Origin: Streptomyces formicae
Lineage (GTDB): Bacteria > Actinomycetota > Actinomycetes > Streptomycetales > Streptomycetaceae
Assembly: GCF_022647665.1 (NCBI RefSeq)
Contig: NZ_CP071872.1
Coordinates: 1,054,001 to 1,118,000, forward strand
Direction: 5' to 3'
DNA length: 64,000 nt
Part shown: in pieces, positions 35,670 through 44,614 of the stretch
How the letters are laid out: each line of letters opens with the position of its first letter
Numbering within the stretch: the first letter of the stretch is position 1
Translations under genes and position numbers: made by a program
Notes under the pieces: generated by a model
The model's database searches: none
What the model was told of the DNA's origin: nothing
The model's input: the letters and a program-made list of their open reading frames with translations, nothing else

Positions 35670-35728
35670 ACCGTCATTGTCCCGGACGACACAGGGGTGG
35701 GTGCCGGTCGGGGCTAGGCTCGGGCTTC

Positions 35729-36898
35729 ATGAGCGACCAGCACAGCCATGAGCACGGCCATGAGCACGGTTTCGAGACCACCGCCATCCACGCGGGCAAC
35801 ACCGCGGACCCGCTGACGGGCGCGGTCGTCCCGCCCATCTACCAGGTGTCCACGTACAAGCAGGACGGCGTGGGCGGCCTGCGCGGCGGCTACGAGTACA
35901 GCCGCAGCGCCAACCCGACGCGTACCGCGCTGGAGGAGAACCTCGCGGCGCTGGAGGGCGGCCGGCGCGGCCTCGCCTTCGCGTCCGGGCTCGCCGCCGA
36001 GGACTGCCTGCTGCGCACGCTGCTGGTCCCCGGCGACCACGTGGTCATCCCGAACGACGCGTACGGCGGCACCTTCCGGCTCTTCGCCAAGGTGGTCCAG
36101 CGCTGGGGCGTGGAGTACTCCGTCGCCGACACCTCCGACCCGGCGTCGGTACGGGCCGCCCTCACCGACCGCACCAAGGTCATCTGGGTGGAGACCCCGT
36201 CGAACCCGCTGCTCGGCATCACCGACATCGCGGCGGTCGCGGGCGTCGCGCGGGCGGCGGGCGCGAAGCTCGTCGTCGACAACACCTTCGCCAGCCCCTA
36301 TCTCCAGCAGCCGCTCGCGCTCGGCGCCGACGTCGTCGTGCACTCCCTGACCAAGTACATGGGCGGCCACTCCGACGTCGTCGGCGGCGCGCTCGTCACC
36401 GCCGACGACGCGCTCGGCGAGGAACTGGCGTACCACCAGAACGCGATGGGCGCGGTCGCCGGACCGTTCGACTCGTGGATCGTGCTGCGCGGCATCAAGA
36501 CGCTGGCGGTACGGATGGACCGGCACAGCGCGAACGCGGCGCGGATCGCCGAGATGCTGACCAAGCACCCGAAGGTGACCCGGGTCCTCTACCCGGGCCT
36601 GCCCGAGCACCCCGGCCACGAGATCGCCGCGAAGCAGATGAAGGACTTCGGCGGCATGGTGTCCTTCCAGGTCGCGGGCGGCGAGGCGGCGGCGGTCGAG
36701 GTCTGCAACCGTGCGCGGCTCTTCACGCTCGGGGAGTCCCTGGGCGGTGTCGAGTCCCTCGTCGAGCACCCGGGCCGCATGACGCACGCGTCGGTGGCGG
36801 GCTCGGCGCTGGAGGTCCCGGCGGACCTGGTCCGGCTGTCGGTCGGCATCGAGTCCGTGGACGACCTGCTCTCGGACCTCAAGCAGGCCCTCGGCTGA
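35729..36898 (+). CDS. metB: Cystathionine gamma-synthase / Cys-Met metabolism PLP enzyme
   Basis: A PLP enzyme of 389 residues that joins an activated homoserine and cysteine, or cleaves cystathionine. It begins with a His-rich stretch (HSHEHGHEHG) that may bind metal, then FETTAIHAGN, YEYSRSANPTRTALEENLA, WVETPSNPLLGI, the cofactor Asp in LVVDNTFASPY and the Schiff-base Lys in HSLTKYMGGHSDVVGG. The C-terminal SLGGVESLVEHPGRMTHAS is typical of CGS/CGL. The family is certain; whether it acts in transsulfuration or reverse transsulfuration is not. Confidence 0.9.
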   Translation: MSDQHSHEHGHEHGFETTAIHAGNTADPLTGAVVPPIYQVSTYKQDGVGGLRGGYEYSRSANPTRTALEENLAALEGGRRGLAFASGLAAEDCLLRTLLVPGDHVVIPNDAYGGTFRLFAKVVQRWGVEYSVADTSDPASVRAALTDRTKVIWVETPSNPLLGITDIAAVAGVARAAGAKLVVDNTFASPYLQQPLALGADVVVHSLTKYMGGHSDVVGGALVTADDALGEELAYHQNAMGAVAGPFDSWIVLRGIKTLAVRMDRHSANAARIAEMLTKHPKVTRVLYPGLPEHPGHEIAAKQMKDFGGMVSFQVAGGEAAAVEVCNRARLFTLGESLGGVESLVEHPGRMTHASVAGSALEVPADLVRLSVGIESVDDLLSDLKQALG

Positions 36899-36905
36899 GT
36901 CGCGT

Positions 36906-36952
36906 GGTGCCCCCGGGCGGACGCGCGAAAGCGCCGGACGCCCGGGGGCACC
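36906..36952. terminator. Bidirectional terminator
   Basis: GGTGCCCCCGGGCG (36906-36919) and its exact complement (36939-36952), with a small GCGC-GAAA-GCGC hairpin inside the loop, between convergent genes. Confidence 0.85.
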
Positions 36953-36973
36953 CCGGCACGCTGCTCTGCCTGC

Positions 36974-37237
36974 TCAGCCCTTCGCGGGCGACGCCGGCCC
37001 GGGCTTGCCGCCCTCCGCCGTGGCGCCCGTCCCGGCGCCCGCGCCCGCTTCCGGAGCCTCTTCGAAGTTCACCCGCCCCATGTGCCGGTTCATGGACTTC
37101 ATCAGCATCCACACGCCCACGGCGAGCGCCGCGAAGACGAGGAAGCCGAGGACACCCGGGGTCACCTTGTTCTCGTCGAGCTCCTTGGCGGCGAGCGGGA
37201 CGAGATGCGACATTGCGAGGTTTGCGCCAGCAGTCAT
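36974..37237 (-). CDS. Small single-pass membrane protein
   Basis: An 87-residue protein: N-terminal HLVPLAAKELDENKVTPG, one hydrophobic helix (LGFLVFAALAVGVWMLM), a basic juxtamembrane SMNRHMGRV, and a Gly/Ala/Pro tail. It is conserved beside mca in Streptomyces (recalled). The ATG at 37237 follows the mca stop by one base, so translation is probably coupled. Function unknown. Confidence 0.7.
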   Translation of the reverse strand: MTAGANLAMSHLVPLAAKELDENKVTPGVLGFLVFAALAVGVWMLMKSMNRHMGRVNFEEAPEAGAGAGTGATAEGGKPGPASPAKG

Positions 37238-37238
37238 G

Positions 37239-38120
37239 TCAGGCATTGTCGCGGATGCCCGCGAAGAGGTCGCTCTCGGGGAGGGAGGTATCGACGAGGG
37301 ACTTGGCGAGCTCGTACTCCTCCGTCGGCCAGACCTCCTTCTGGACGTCCATCGGGACGCGGAACCAGCCGCCGTCGGGGTCGATCTGCGTCGCGTGCGC
37401 GATCAGCGCCTTGTCGCGGATCTCGAAGAAGTCGGCGCACGGCACGTAGGTCGTCAGCGTCCGCTCGGCGCGCTCGAACTCCTTCCAGCGCTCCAGCCAC
37501 TCGCCGTACGGGGACTCCAGGCCACGGGCGAGCAGCGCCTCGTGCAGGGCGACCGTGCGGGGCCGGTTGAAGCCCTGGTTGTAGTAGAGCTTCTGCGGCT
37601 GGAAGGCCGTGCCGTACTCGGACTCGGGGTACTTCTCGGTGTCGGCCGCACCGTCGAAGGCCACCATCGTGATCTTGTGGGTCATGATGTGGTCCGGGTG
37701 CGGATACCCGCCGTTCTCGTCGTACGTCGTGATGGCCTGCGGCCGGAAGGCGCGGATCTTCCGCACCAGCTCGCCTGCGGCCTTGTCGACGTCCTCCAGG
37801 GCGAAGCAGCCCTCGGGCAGCGGGGGCAGCGGGTCGCCCTCGGGCAGGCCGGAGTCGACGAAGCCGAGCCACTCCTGCTTCACGCCGAGGATCTCGCGGG
37901 CCTCGTCCATCTCCTTGCGGCGCACCTCGTGGATGTTCTCCTCGATGTACGCGTCGCCCTGGAGCTTCGGGTTGAGGATGGAGCCGCGCTCGCCTCCCGT
38001 GCAGGTCACGACCAGCACGTCCACCCCCTCGGAAACATACTTGGCCATCGTTGCCGCGCCCTTGCTCGACTCGTCGTCGGGGTGGGCATGAACGGCCATC
38101 AGTCGCAGCTGCTCAGTCAA
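37239..38120 (-). CDS. mca: Mycothiol S-conjugate amidase
   Basis: Zinc amidase that cleaves mycothiol conjugates of toxins, so that the mercapturic acid is exported and the GlcN-Ins part recycled. The 293-residue protein has the PIG-L/MshB fold with the metal motif AVHAHPDDESSKG (His-Pro-Asp-Asp) and GGYPHPDHIMTH for the third ligand, plus TCTGGERGSILNP. The TTG at 38120 is chosen (MTEQLRLMAVHAHPDDE) because homologues start there and GAGG precedes it. It is coupled to a small membrane protein downstream and divergent from the DUF4307 gene. Confidence 0.93.
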   Translation of the reverse strand: MTEQLRLMAVHAHPDDESSKGAATMAKYVSEGVDVLVVTCTGGERGSILNPKLQGDAYIEENIHEVRRKEMDEAREILGVKQEWLGFVDSGLPEGDPLPPLPEGCFALEDVDKAAGELVRKIRAFRPQAITTYDENGGYPHPDHIMTHKITMVAFDGAADTEKYPESEYGTAFQPQKLYYNQGFNRPRTVALHEALLARGLESPYGEWLERWKEFERAERTLTTYVPCADFFEIRDKALIAHATQIDPDGGWFRVPMDVQKEVWPTEEYELAKSLVDTSLPESDLFAGIRDNA

Positions 38121-38231
38121 GACTCGATCCTCGGTGATTCGCCTCGGTGATTCGGGCATCCGGCGGGGCTTCTATAGTGACGGAATCGGGAGGCCGAAAA
38201 TTCCGGCATCTCCGAGTGTGAGAGGACGATC

Positions 38232-38636
38232 ATGACCGCGGTGCGCGAACAGCTTCCCGAGGGTCGCTACGGCCGCCCGGCGGACGAGCGCGCCGACCGC
38301 GGACTCAAGATCGTCGGTGCGGTGCTGGGCGTGGGACTGCTCGCCATGGTGGGCTGGTTCGGCTACGACTACGTGGGCGGCCAGCGGATCAGCGCCGAGA
38401 TGATCAAGTGGGACGTGACCGCGGACGACCGGGTCGAGGTCCATCTCGAAGTGCGCAAGGACAAGGACGCCAAGGGCTACTGCACGCTGCGCTCCCGTGC
38501 CGAGGACGGCAGCGAGGTCGGCCGCAGGGACGTGCGCTTCGACGCCCCCGTAAGCCGTGTCGACCAGGTCGTCACGGTGCGTACGACGGCGAGGGCGACC
38601 AGTGCCGAGCTCGCGGGCTGCACGGCCGACGACTGA
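38232..38636 (+). CDS. DUF4307 membrane protein
   Basis: 134 residues: a short basic cytoplasmic part with RYGRPADERADRGLK, one membrane helix (IVGAVLGVGLLAMVGWFGYDYV) and a beta-rich extracytoplasmic domain with two Cys (KGYCTLRSRAEDG and ELAGCTADD). This is the DUF4307 layout found next to mca in many actinobacteria. Role unknown, perhaps linked to envelope thiol chemistry by context only. Confidence 0.85.
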   Translation: MTAVREQLPEGRYGRPADERADRGLKIVGAVLGVGLLAMVGWFGYDYVGGQRISAEMIKWDVTADDRVEVHLEVRKDKDAKGYCTLRSRAEDGSEVGRRDVRFDAPVSRVDQVVTVRTTARATSAELAGCTADD

Positions 38637-38821
38637 CCACCGACAGGCGGGGGCTCGACGGCGTCTGTGCGGGGCTGACCTGCATTGACGCATTCTTGAG
38701 GGCGTTTGGTCCTCCCCCTTTCCGCCACTCGTTGTTAGGCTCGTGGTTTCGCCCGCTCCTGGAGGCACATGCTTCCGGGTAGGGCGATGCTTTGTATTCC
38801 CAGTACCTACGAGGAGCACCT

Positions 38822-39319
38822 GTGACCCAGACCAGTGAGAACGTCACCTGGCTCACCCAGGAGGCGTACAACCAGCTCAAGGCCGAGCTGGAGTACCTGT
38901 CTGGTCCCGCACGCGTCGAGATCGCCAAGAAGATCGAGGCGGCCCGTGAGGAGGGCGACCTGCGGGAGAACGGCGGGTACCACGCGGCCAAGGAGGAGCA
39001 GGGCAAGCAGGAGCTCCGTGTGCGCCAGCTGACCCAGCTCCTGGAGAGCGCCAAGGTCGGCGAGGCCCCGGCGGACGACGGCACGGTGGCCCCCGGCATG
39101 GTCGTGACGGTCGCCTTCGACGGCGACGAGAGCGACACCGAGACCTTCCTGCTGGCCTCCCGCGAGTACGCGTCGAGCGACATCTCGACGTACTCCCCCC
39201 AGTCCCCCCTGGGTGCGGGCGTCAACGGCAAGAAGGTCGGCGAGGACGCCGAGTACGAGCTGCCGAACGGCAAGACGGCCATGGTGAAGATCATCGAGGC
39301 CAAGCCGTACCAGGGCTGA
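38822..39319 (+). CDS. greA: Transcription elongation factor GreA
   Basis: Rescues backtracked RNA polymerase by stimulating transcript cleavage. 165 residues: the N-terminal coiled coil (WLTQEAYNQLKAELEYLSG; tip REEGDLRENGGYHAAKEEQG with the acidic Asp-Glu pair) and the C-terminal FKBP-like domain with SPQSPLGAGVNGKKVGED. GTG 38822 follows GAGGAG. A very strong bidirectional terminator ends it. Confidence 0.95.
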   Translation: MTQTSENVTWLTQEAYNQLKAELEYLSGPARVEIAKKIEAAREEGDLRENGGYHAAKEEQGKQELRVRQLTQLLESAKVGEAPADDGTVAPGMVVTVAFDGDESDTETFLLASREYASSDISTYSPQSPLGAGVNGKKVGEDAEYELPNGKTAMVKIIEAKPYQG

Positions 39320-39334
39320 GCGCCCGACCGCGGA

Positions 39335-39390
39335 CCGCACGACGCAAGGCCCCCGGCACCATCTGGTGCCGGGGGCCTTGCGTCGTGCGG
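39335..39390. terminator. Very strong bidirectional terminator
   Basis: 27-bp perfect inverted arms (39335-39361 / 39364-39390, beginning CCGCACGACGCAAGGCCCCC) almost without a loop, extended by further partial complementarity on both sides. It separates greA from the convergent exporter operon. Confidence 0.9.
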
Positions 39391-39432
39391 GTCGGGCGCC
39401 CGTCGTGCCGGTCAGGCGGTCGTACGCGCCGG

Positions 39433-40299
39433 TCAGGCGGCCGAGCGGTACTTGCGCACGGCCAGTGTGCGGAAGACCACCAGGATCAGCAGCGACCAGA
39501 GCGCCGAGGCCAGGACCGGGTGCTGCATGGGCCAGGCGTCGGGCGCCTGGAAGCCGGGCGGCAGATTGCCGAACAGCTCCCGGCACGCCTGCACGGTCGC
39601 GCTGAACGGGTTCCACTCGGCGATGGTCCGCAGGAAGTCCGGCATGTTGTTGGCGTCCACGAAGGCGTTCGAGATGAACGTCAGCGGGAACAGCCAGATC
39701 AGTCCGCCGGAGGTGGCGGCCTCGGGCGTACGGACCGAGAGGCCGATCAGCGCGCCGATCCAGGAGAACGCGTACCCGAGGAAGAGCAGCAGCAGGAAGC
39801 CGAGCAGCACCTTGCCGATGTTCTCGTGGACCCGCCAGCCGAGGATCAGCGCGACGACCGCGAGCACGACGAGCGTGAGCGCCGTCTGCACGAGGTCGGC
39901 GAGCGTGCGTCCGGTGAGGACCGCGCCGCGCGCCATGGGCAGCGACCGGAAGCGGTCGATGAGGCCCTTGTGCATGTCGTCGGCGATGCCCGCGCCGGCG
40001 CCCGCGGTGGCGAAGGTGACGGTCTGGGCGAAGATGCCCGCCATCAGGAACTCGCGGTAGTCCTGGGGCGAGATGGAGCCGCCGACCTGGATGGAGCCGC
40101 CGAAGACGTACGTGAAGAGCACCACGAACATGATCGGCTGGAAAAGCCCGAAGATGATCATCTCCGGGATCCGCGTCATGCGGATGAGGTTGCGCTTGGC
40201 GACGACGAGCGAGTCGTTGACCGACTGCACGATGCCGCCGCGCGGGACGGGTGCCGCGAGGGGCGGCCTGTCCGCCGCTTCCTGGACGGTGGCGGTCAC
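39433..40299 (-). CDS. ABC-2 type permease (DrrB-like)
   Basis: A 288-residue six-helix permease with the family entries NLIRMTRIPEMIIFGLFQPIMFVVLF and the ABC-2 signature near GGLIWLFPLTFISNAFVD. It pairs with the upstream ATPase, whose stop overlaps this start by 4 nt (ATGA), to form a DrrAB-type exporter of drugs or lipids. The substrate is unknown; the N-terminal 25 residues are cytoplasmic. Confidence 0.9.
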   Translation of the reverse strand: MTATVQEAADRPPLAAPVPRGGIVQSVNDSLVVAKRNLIRMTRIPEMIIFGLFQPIMFVVLFTYVFGGSIQVGGSISPQDYREFLMAGIFAQTVTFATAGAGAGIADDMHKGLIDRFRSLPMARGAVLTGRTLADLVQTALTLVVLAVVALILGWRVHENIGKVLLGFLLLLFLGYAFSWIGALIGLSVRTPEAATSGGLIWLFPLTFISNAFVDANNMPDFLRTIAEWNPFSATVQACRELFGNLPPGFQAPDAWPMQHPVLASALWSLLILVVFRTLAVRKYRSAA

Positions 40300-41306
40300 T
40301 TCACGGCCTCCTTACGGGCCTTCGCGCCCTTGCGATCGCTGACCTCGCCGTTGCCTTCCGCCGCCTCTTCGGCGTGGTGGCCGGTCAGCGAGATGAAGAC
40401 GTCGTCGAGGGTGGGACGGCGCAGACCGATGTCGTCGATCTCGATCCCGCGGGTGTCGAGCTCGCGGATGACCTCGGCGAGCAGCTTGGCGCCGCCGGTG
40501 ACCGGGACGGTCAGCCGGCGGGTGTGGTCCTCGATGGTGATCTCGCCCTTGCCGAAGCCGGTGAGCACCTCGCGGGCCGGGGCGATCTCGTCGGGGCGGT
40601 GGACGACGACCTCGACGCGCTCGCCGCCGGTGCGGGCCTTGAGCTCGTCCGACGTACCGCGGGCGATGACCTTGCCGTGGTCGATGACGCAGATGTCGTC
40701 GGCGAGGTGGTCGGCCTCTTCCAGGTACTGGGTGGTGAGCAGCAGCGTCGTACCGCCGCTGACGAGCTCCTTGATGACCTCCCACAGCGCCTGGCGGTTG
40801 CGGGGGTCGAGTCCGGTCGTCGGCTCGTCCATGAACATCACGGGCGGCGAGACGACCAGGGCCGCGGCCAGGTCGAGGCGGCGGCGCATACCGCCGGAGT
40901 AGGTCTTGGCGGGGCGGTCCGCGGCCTCGGCGAGGTTGAACCGCTCCAGCAGCTCGCCCGCCCGGATCTTCGCCGCCTTGGCGCTCATCTGGTAGAGCCG
41001 GCCGACCATCTGGAGGTTCTCGCGGCCGGTCAGGTACTCGTCGACCGCGGCGAACTGGCCCGAGAGCCCTATGGACCGGCGGACTTCATTGGGGTGCTTG
41101 AGGACGTCGACGCCCGCGACGACTGCCTTGCCGCTGTCGGGCTGGAGAAGGGTGGTCAGTACGCGCACGGCGGTGGTCTTGCCGGCGCCGTTCGGGCCGA
41201 GCAGTCCGAGGACGGTGCCCTCGGGGACATCGAGATCAACGCCGTCCAGTGCCCTGACGTCGCCGAAGGTCTTCACCAGACCTTCGGCGTAGATGGCGCC
41301 TGGCAT
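40296..41306 (-). CDS. ABC transporter ATPase (DrrA-like)
   Basis: A 336-residue ATPase. Walker A GPNGAGKTTA, signature YSGGMRRRLDLA, Walker B PPVMFMDEPTTGLD, and a C-terminal DrrA-type extension (GIEIDDIGLRRPTLDDVFISLTG). The long tail normally couples ATPase and permease in daunorubicin-type exporters. First gene of the pair. A TTGCGCGCAA palindrome lies about 85 bp upstream, and a MarR gene lies beyond ilvA. Confidence 0.93.
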   Translation of the reverse strand: MPGAIYAEGLVKTFGDVRALDGVDLDVPEGTVLGLLGPNGAGKTTAVRVLTTLLQPDSGKAVVAGVDVLKHPNEVRRSIGLSGQFAAVDEYLTGRENLQMVGRLYQMSAKAAKIRAGELLERFNLAEAADRPAKTYSGGMRRRLDLAAALVVSPPVMFMDEPTTGLDPRNRQALWEVIKELVSGGTTLLLTTQYLEEADHLADDICVIDHGKVIARGTSDELKARTGGERVEVVVHRPDEIAPAREVLTGFGKGEITIEDHTRRLTVPVTGGAKLLAEVIRELDTRGIEIDDIGLRRPTLDDVFISLTGHHAEEAAEGNGEVSDRKGAKARKEAVK

Positions 41307-41390
41307 GTGGGTTCTCCCAGGGGAAGCTAGAGGTTTGCTCCGGGTTCGGTTCCGCGTGAGCGGCTAGAGCGACGCTTAACTGGTCGCGTA

Positions 41391-41400
41391 TTGCGCGCAA
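41391..41400. promoter_or_regulatory. TTGCGCGCAA palindrome upstream of the exporter
   Basis: A perfect 10-bp palindrome in the leader or promoter region of the DrrAB-like pair; a candidate repressor site. No consensus promoter is visible next to it. Confidence 0.35.
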
Positions 41401-41575
41401 GCAGCTTAGGTTTGGGCGGCATCCCGCCGCAGGCGGTTTTACGGCCCTGTCGCGGCATGACGGTAACGCGATACATCGCGATGCACAACTGATTTCGCGC
41501 GGCCGGTCGACCCCGAGGCGGGTTCTTCGACCGGACGCCGAACGCTTTCGGCGGGCCGCCGCTCAGCGGCCGACG

Positions 41576-42805
41576 TCAGCGGATGACGCGATACCCGGCG
41601 TCCAGCAGCGCCTGCTCGACCTCCGTGCAGTGCTCCGGGCCCTTCGTCTCCAGATGGAGCTCCACCTCGACCTCCGTGAGACCAAGCCGCGGGTCGGTAC
41701 GGACATGCCCCACGTCCAGGACGTTCGCGTCCGCCTCCGACAGCACGCCGAGCAGCGTCGCCAGCGCCCCCGGCCGGTCCGCGAGCCGCAGCCGCAGCGA
41801 CAGGTAGCGGCCACCGGCCGCCATGCCGTGCCGCAGGATCCGCTGCATCAGCAGCGGGTCGACGTTGCCACCGGACAGCACCGCGACCACCGGACCCTGG
41901 AACGCCTCCGGGGCGGTCATCAGCGCCGCCACCGGGCTCGCCCCGGCCGGCTCGACCACCAGCTTCGCCCGCTCCAGACAGAGCAGCAGCGCCGAGGAGA
42001 GCGCGTCCTCCGAGACCGTACGCACCTCGTCGACCAGCTCCTCGATGATCGCGTACGGGACGTCGCCGGGTCGGCCCACCTTGATGCCGTCCGCCATCGT
42101 CGCCGGTGCGTCGATCGACACCGGCCGGCCCGCCCGCAGCGAGGGCGGATACGCCGCCGCGCCCTCCGCCTGGACGCCGATGACCTTTACATCGGGGCGC
42201 AGCGCCTTCACCGCGACCGCGATACCGGCCGCGAGCCCGCCGCCGCCGATGCCGACGACGACCGTCCGCACCTCCGGGCACTGCTCGAGGATCTCCAGAC
42301 CGACCGTGCCCTGCCCGGCGATGATGTCCGGGTGGTCGAAGGGGTGGATGAACACCGCCCCGGTGTCGCGCGCGTACTCCTCCGCCGCGGCCAGCGTCTC
42401 GTCCACGACCTGTCCGTGCAGCCGCACCTCCGCGCCGTAGTCGCGGGTCGCGGCGACCTTCGGGAGCGGGGCGCCGACCGGCATGAAGACGGTCGAGCGC
42501 ACACCCAGCAGCGAGGAGGCGAGGGCGACGCCCTGCGCGTGGTTCCCGGCCGAGGCGGCGACGACGCCCGCGGCACGCTCCTCGGGCCGCAGCCCGGAGA
42601 TCCGTACGTACGCGCCGCGCAGCTTGAACGAACCGGTCCGCTGGAGGTTCTCGCACTTGAGGTGGACCGGCGCGCCCACCAGCCGCGACAGATAGCGGCT
42701 GCCCTCCATCGGGGTCAGCCGGGCCACACCCGCGAGCATCTTCTGGGCCCCCCGCACATCGTCGAGGATCAGCGGGTGAAAGGGGCCAGTCGTACGGAAG
42801 CTCAT
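41576..42805 (-). CDS. ilvA: Threonine ammonia-lyase with ACT domain
   Basis: PLP enzyme converting threonine to 2-oxobutyrate for isoleucine synthesis. 409 residues: PLP-Lys in RTGSFKLRGAYVR, AASAGNHAQGVA, the phosphate loop GIGGGGLAAGIA, and a C-terminal single ACT domain (about 330-409; LRLADRPGALATLLGVLSEADANV). The short-ACT form is that of actinobacterial and TdcB-related enzymes rather than the double-ACT IlvA of E. coli. ATG 42805 starts MSFRTTGPFHPL. Divergent from a MarR regulator. Confidence 0.92.
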   Translation of the reverse strand: MSFRTTGPFHPLILDDVRGAQKMLAGVARLTPMEGSRYLSRLVGAPVHLKCENLQRTGSFKLRGAYVRISGLRPEERAAGVVAASAGNHAQGVALASSLLGVRSTVFMPVGAPLPKVAATRDYGAEVRLHGQVVDETLAAAEEYARDTGAVFIHPFDHPDIIAGQGTVGLEILEQCPEVRTVVVGIGGGGLAAGIAVAVKALRPDVKVIGVQAEGAAAYPPSLRAGRPVSIDAPATMADGIKVGRPGDVPYAIIEELVDEVRTVSEDALSSALLLCLERAKLVVEPAGASPVAALMTAPEAFQGPVVAVLSGGNVDPLLMQRILRHGMAAGGRYLSLRLRLADRPGALATLLGVLSEADANVLDVGHVRTDPRLGLTEVEVELHLETKGPEHCTEVEQALLDAGYRVIR

Positions 42806-42952
42806 GACAGAAGTCTCGCAGCTCAGCGGCGTCGCGGCGGCCCCGCTCACACACTTGTCCACAGGTTTTCGCAGGGCCGGTACGCACCAGCCCCCGTCCG
42901 CGTACTCTGTCCCCCACCAACCGACCACCGCACGAGAGAGCCACCCGCAGCC

Positions 42953-43468
42953 ATGCCCACAACTCAGGACATGACGACTGATCTCGACCCCGGTCTCCTC
43001 GATGCCCTCCAGCACCAGGTGGCCGTCTTCGCACGCCGAGCCGAGCAGACCCGGCTCGGCGGGGTCGGCCAGGTCCGCAATTCGATGGACCGCGCCGCGT
43101 ATCTGCTGCTCAACAGGCTGGACCAGGAAGGCCCGATGGGCGTCAAGGCGCTCGCAGCCGGGATGGGCATCGACTCGTCGACCGTCACCCGGCAGGTCGC
43201 GCCGCTCGTCGACACCGGGCTGGTCAAGCGCACCTCCCATCCGGAGGACGGCCGCGCGGTCGTGCTCCAGCTGTCGCCTCGTGGCCAGGCCCGCCTGGAG
43301 GAGGTCCGCTCCTCGCGGCGCGAGCTGATGAGGCAGGTGACGGACGGCTGGACGGAAGAAGAGCGTGAGTCGTTCTGCACCCTGCTCACCCGCTTCAACT
43401 CGGCGCTCTCGGCGCGCCAGGCCGGGCTGCCGGCGGCCGAGCAGGAGGCGGCGGCCTCGGGGTCCTGA
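42953..43468 (+). CDS. MarR-family transcriptional regulator
   Basis: 171 residues with the winged-helix core YLLLNRLDQEGPMGVKALAAGMGIDSSTVTRQVAPLVDTGLV and the wing RTSHPEDGRAVVLQLSPRG. It is divergent from ilvA and 1.6 kb from a drug-type exporter, either of which it could control. A 33-bp tandem array begins inside its stop codon. Confidence 0.9.
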   Translation: MPTTQDMTTDLDPGLLDALQHQVAVFARRAEQTRLGGVGQVRNSMDRAAYLLLNRLDQEGPMGVKALAAGMGIDSSTVTRQVAPLVDTGLVKRTSHPEDGRAVVLQLSPRGQARLEEVRSSRRELMRQVTDGWTEEERESFCTLLTRFNSALSARQAGLPAAEQEAAASGS

Positions 43469-43565
43469 CGCGCGCCCCGACCCGACGTGTCCCGGCCGCG
43501 ACGCGCGTCCCGGCCGTGCGTGCCCCAGTCGCGACGCGCGCTCTGGCCGTGCGTGCCCCGGCCGC
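43467..43565. repeat. 33-bp tandem array, 3 copies, starting in a stop codon
   Basis: Three consecutive 33-bp units beginning GACGCGCG start at the second base of the MarR-gene TGA (43466-43468) and run into the next intergenic region. Confidence 0.8.
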
Positions 43566-43622
43566 GACCGAGCGGCGTCCGACCTCTTGACCGGGGGCGT
43601 CACCCTGGCCTGATATGAGCAC

Positions 43623-44123
43623 GTGAGACAGCGGCGGCAGTCCCCGGTCCGCAGCCGCCGCGCCCATGACTTCGAGGCGTTCGTCGCGGGCGCGGCCGGC
43701 CGGCTGCTGCATGCCGCGACGCTGCTGACCGGCGAGCCGCCCCGCCGCAACCCGCAGGCGCAGCAGCTGCTCGTCGCCGCGCTCGCGCACACGTACGCGC
43801 AGTGGGACCGGCTGCGCGACGAGGACCCGTACGACGCCACCCGCGCCGAACTCGCCACCCGCTTCGCCCGCACGGCCTGGCGCCACCACCGGACCTCCGG
43901 CGGGCTGCTGTCCCGGCTCACCCCGCAGGAACGGCTGATCCTCGTCCTCCGCCTGTACGAAGGCGTCGCCGAGGAGCAGACCGCGGCGCTGCTGGGCCTC
44001 CCGGTCGAGCGGGTACGGGCCATCTGCGCCCGCGCCGTCGCGGCGCTGCGGGACCCGGCTCCGTCCGGCACCGGCACCGGCACCGGCGCGCGGCCCCGGT
44101 ACCGGGCGGCAGGTGCGTCATGA
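43623..44123 (+). CDS. Sigma-70 family (ECF/SigE-like) factor
   Basis: A 166-residue protein with a region-2-like N-terminal part (FEAFVAGAAGRLLHAATLLTG, later YAQWDRLRDEDPYDATR) and a region-4 HTH (LTPQERLILVLRLYEGVAEEQTAALLGLPVERVRAICARAVAAL). It resembles the divergent ECF-like factors (SigE-like, as in M. tuberculosis-type annotation) common in Streptomyces. The start is GTG 43623. It overlaps the next gene by 4 nt (ATGA), a small membrane protein that could be an anti-sigma partner. Confidence 0.75.
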   Translation: MRQRRQSPVRSRRAHDFEAFVAGAAGRLLHAATLLTGEPPRRNPQAQQLLVAALAHTYAQWDRLRDEDPYDATRAELATRFARTAWRHHRTSGGLLSRLTPQERLILVLRLYEGVAEEQTAALLGLPVERVRAICARAVAALRDPAPSGTGTGTGARPRYRAAGAS

Positions 44124-44371
44124 GCAGCCCCGGACGCCGCGAGGAGGACGTCCGGCGGATGCTGGACGTCCCGCCCCCGCCGGTCCCCGCCGACCTGCTG
44201 GTCCGCGCGACCGACCGCGGCACCCGACTGCTGCGCCGCCGCCGCGCACTGCGCCGCGCGGGCTGGTCCCTGCTGGTGGCGGCGGTGGTCGCGTTCGCGG
44301 TGTGGGCGTCGGTGGCACAGCCGTGGGTGGTGCCACCGGCGGCGACGACACCCGAGATCGTCGGCTGGTGA
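44120..44371 (+). CDS. Small single-pass membrane protein, possible anti-sigma partner
   Basis: 83 residues: a cytoplasmic N-terminus with REEDVRRMLDVPPPPVPADLL, a very basic segment (RRRRALRRAG), one membrane helix (WSLLVAAVVAFAVWASVAQPW) and a short outside tail. It overlaps the sigma-like gene by four bases. The layout is that of small anti-sigma factors, but there is no HxxxCxxC zinc motif, so the role is inferred from context only. Confidence 0.65.
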   Translation: MSSPGRREEDVRRMLDVPPPPVPADLLVRATDRGTRLLRRRRALRRAGWSLLVAAVVAFAVWASVAQPWVVPPAATTPEIVGW

Positions 44372-44422
44372 GCGCCTAACCTGGAATGAGCGGCGCAACG
44401 CACCAGCGCACAGGAGGCCGTC

Positions 44423-44614
44423 ATGACCAGAAAAGTCGCCGACTGCCGCAAGTTCCCCAGTGAGACGAACTGCTCGCTGACCATCTCGGGTGAGGAAGAC
44501 GAAGTCCTGCGGGCCGCGAGCGAGCACGCGGTGTCCGTGCACGGCCACGAGGACAGTGCGGAACTGCGGGAGCAGCTCCGCGGCATGCTCGAGGACGAAA
44601 AGGCCACCGCCTGA
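44423..44614 (+). CDS. DUF1059 small protein
   Basis: 63 residues, MTRKVADCRKFPSETNC, then a helical half ending LRGMLEDEK. The paired Cys near the start and the overall length fit DUF1059. Cytoplasmic, function unknown. The sequence from its stop codon is duplicated in tandem (20-bp unit). Confidence 0.85.
   Translation: MTRKVADCRKFPSETNCSLTISGEEDEVLRAASEHAVSVHGHEDSAELREQLRGMLEDEKATA

Noticed and set aside
35670..35728. SAM or other riboswitch before the cystathionine synthase gene
   Set aside because: Only about 60 bp separate it from the divergent gene, too short for a known riboswitch, and no fold is apparent.
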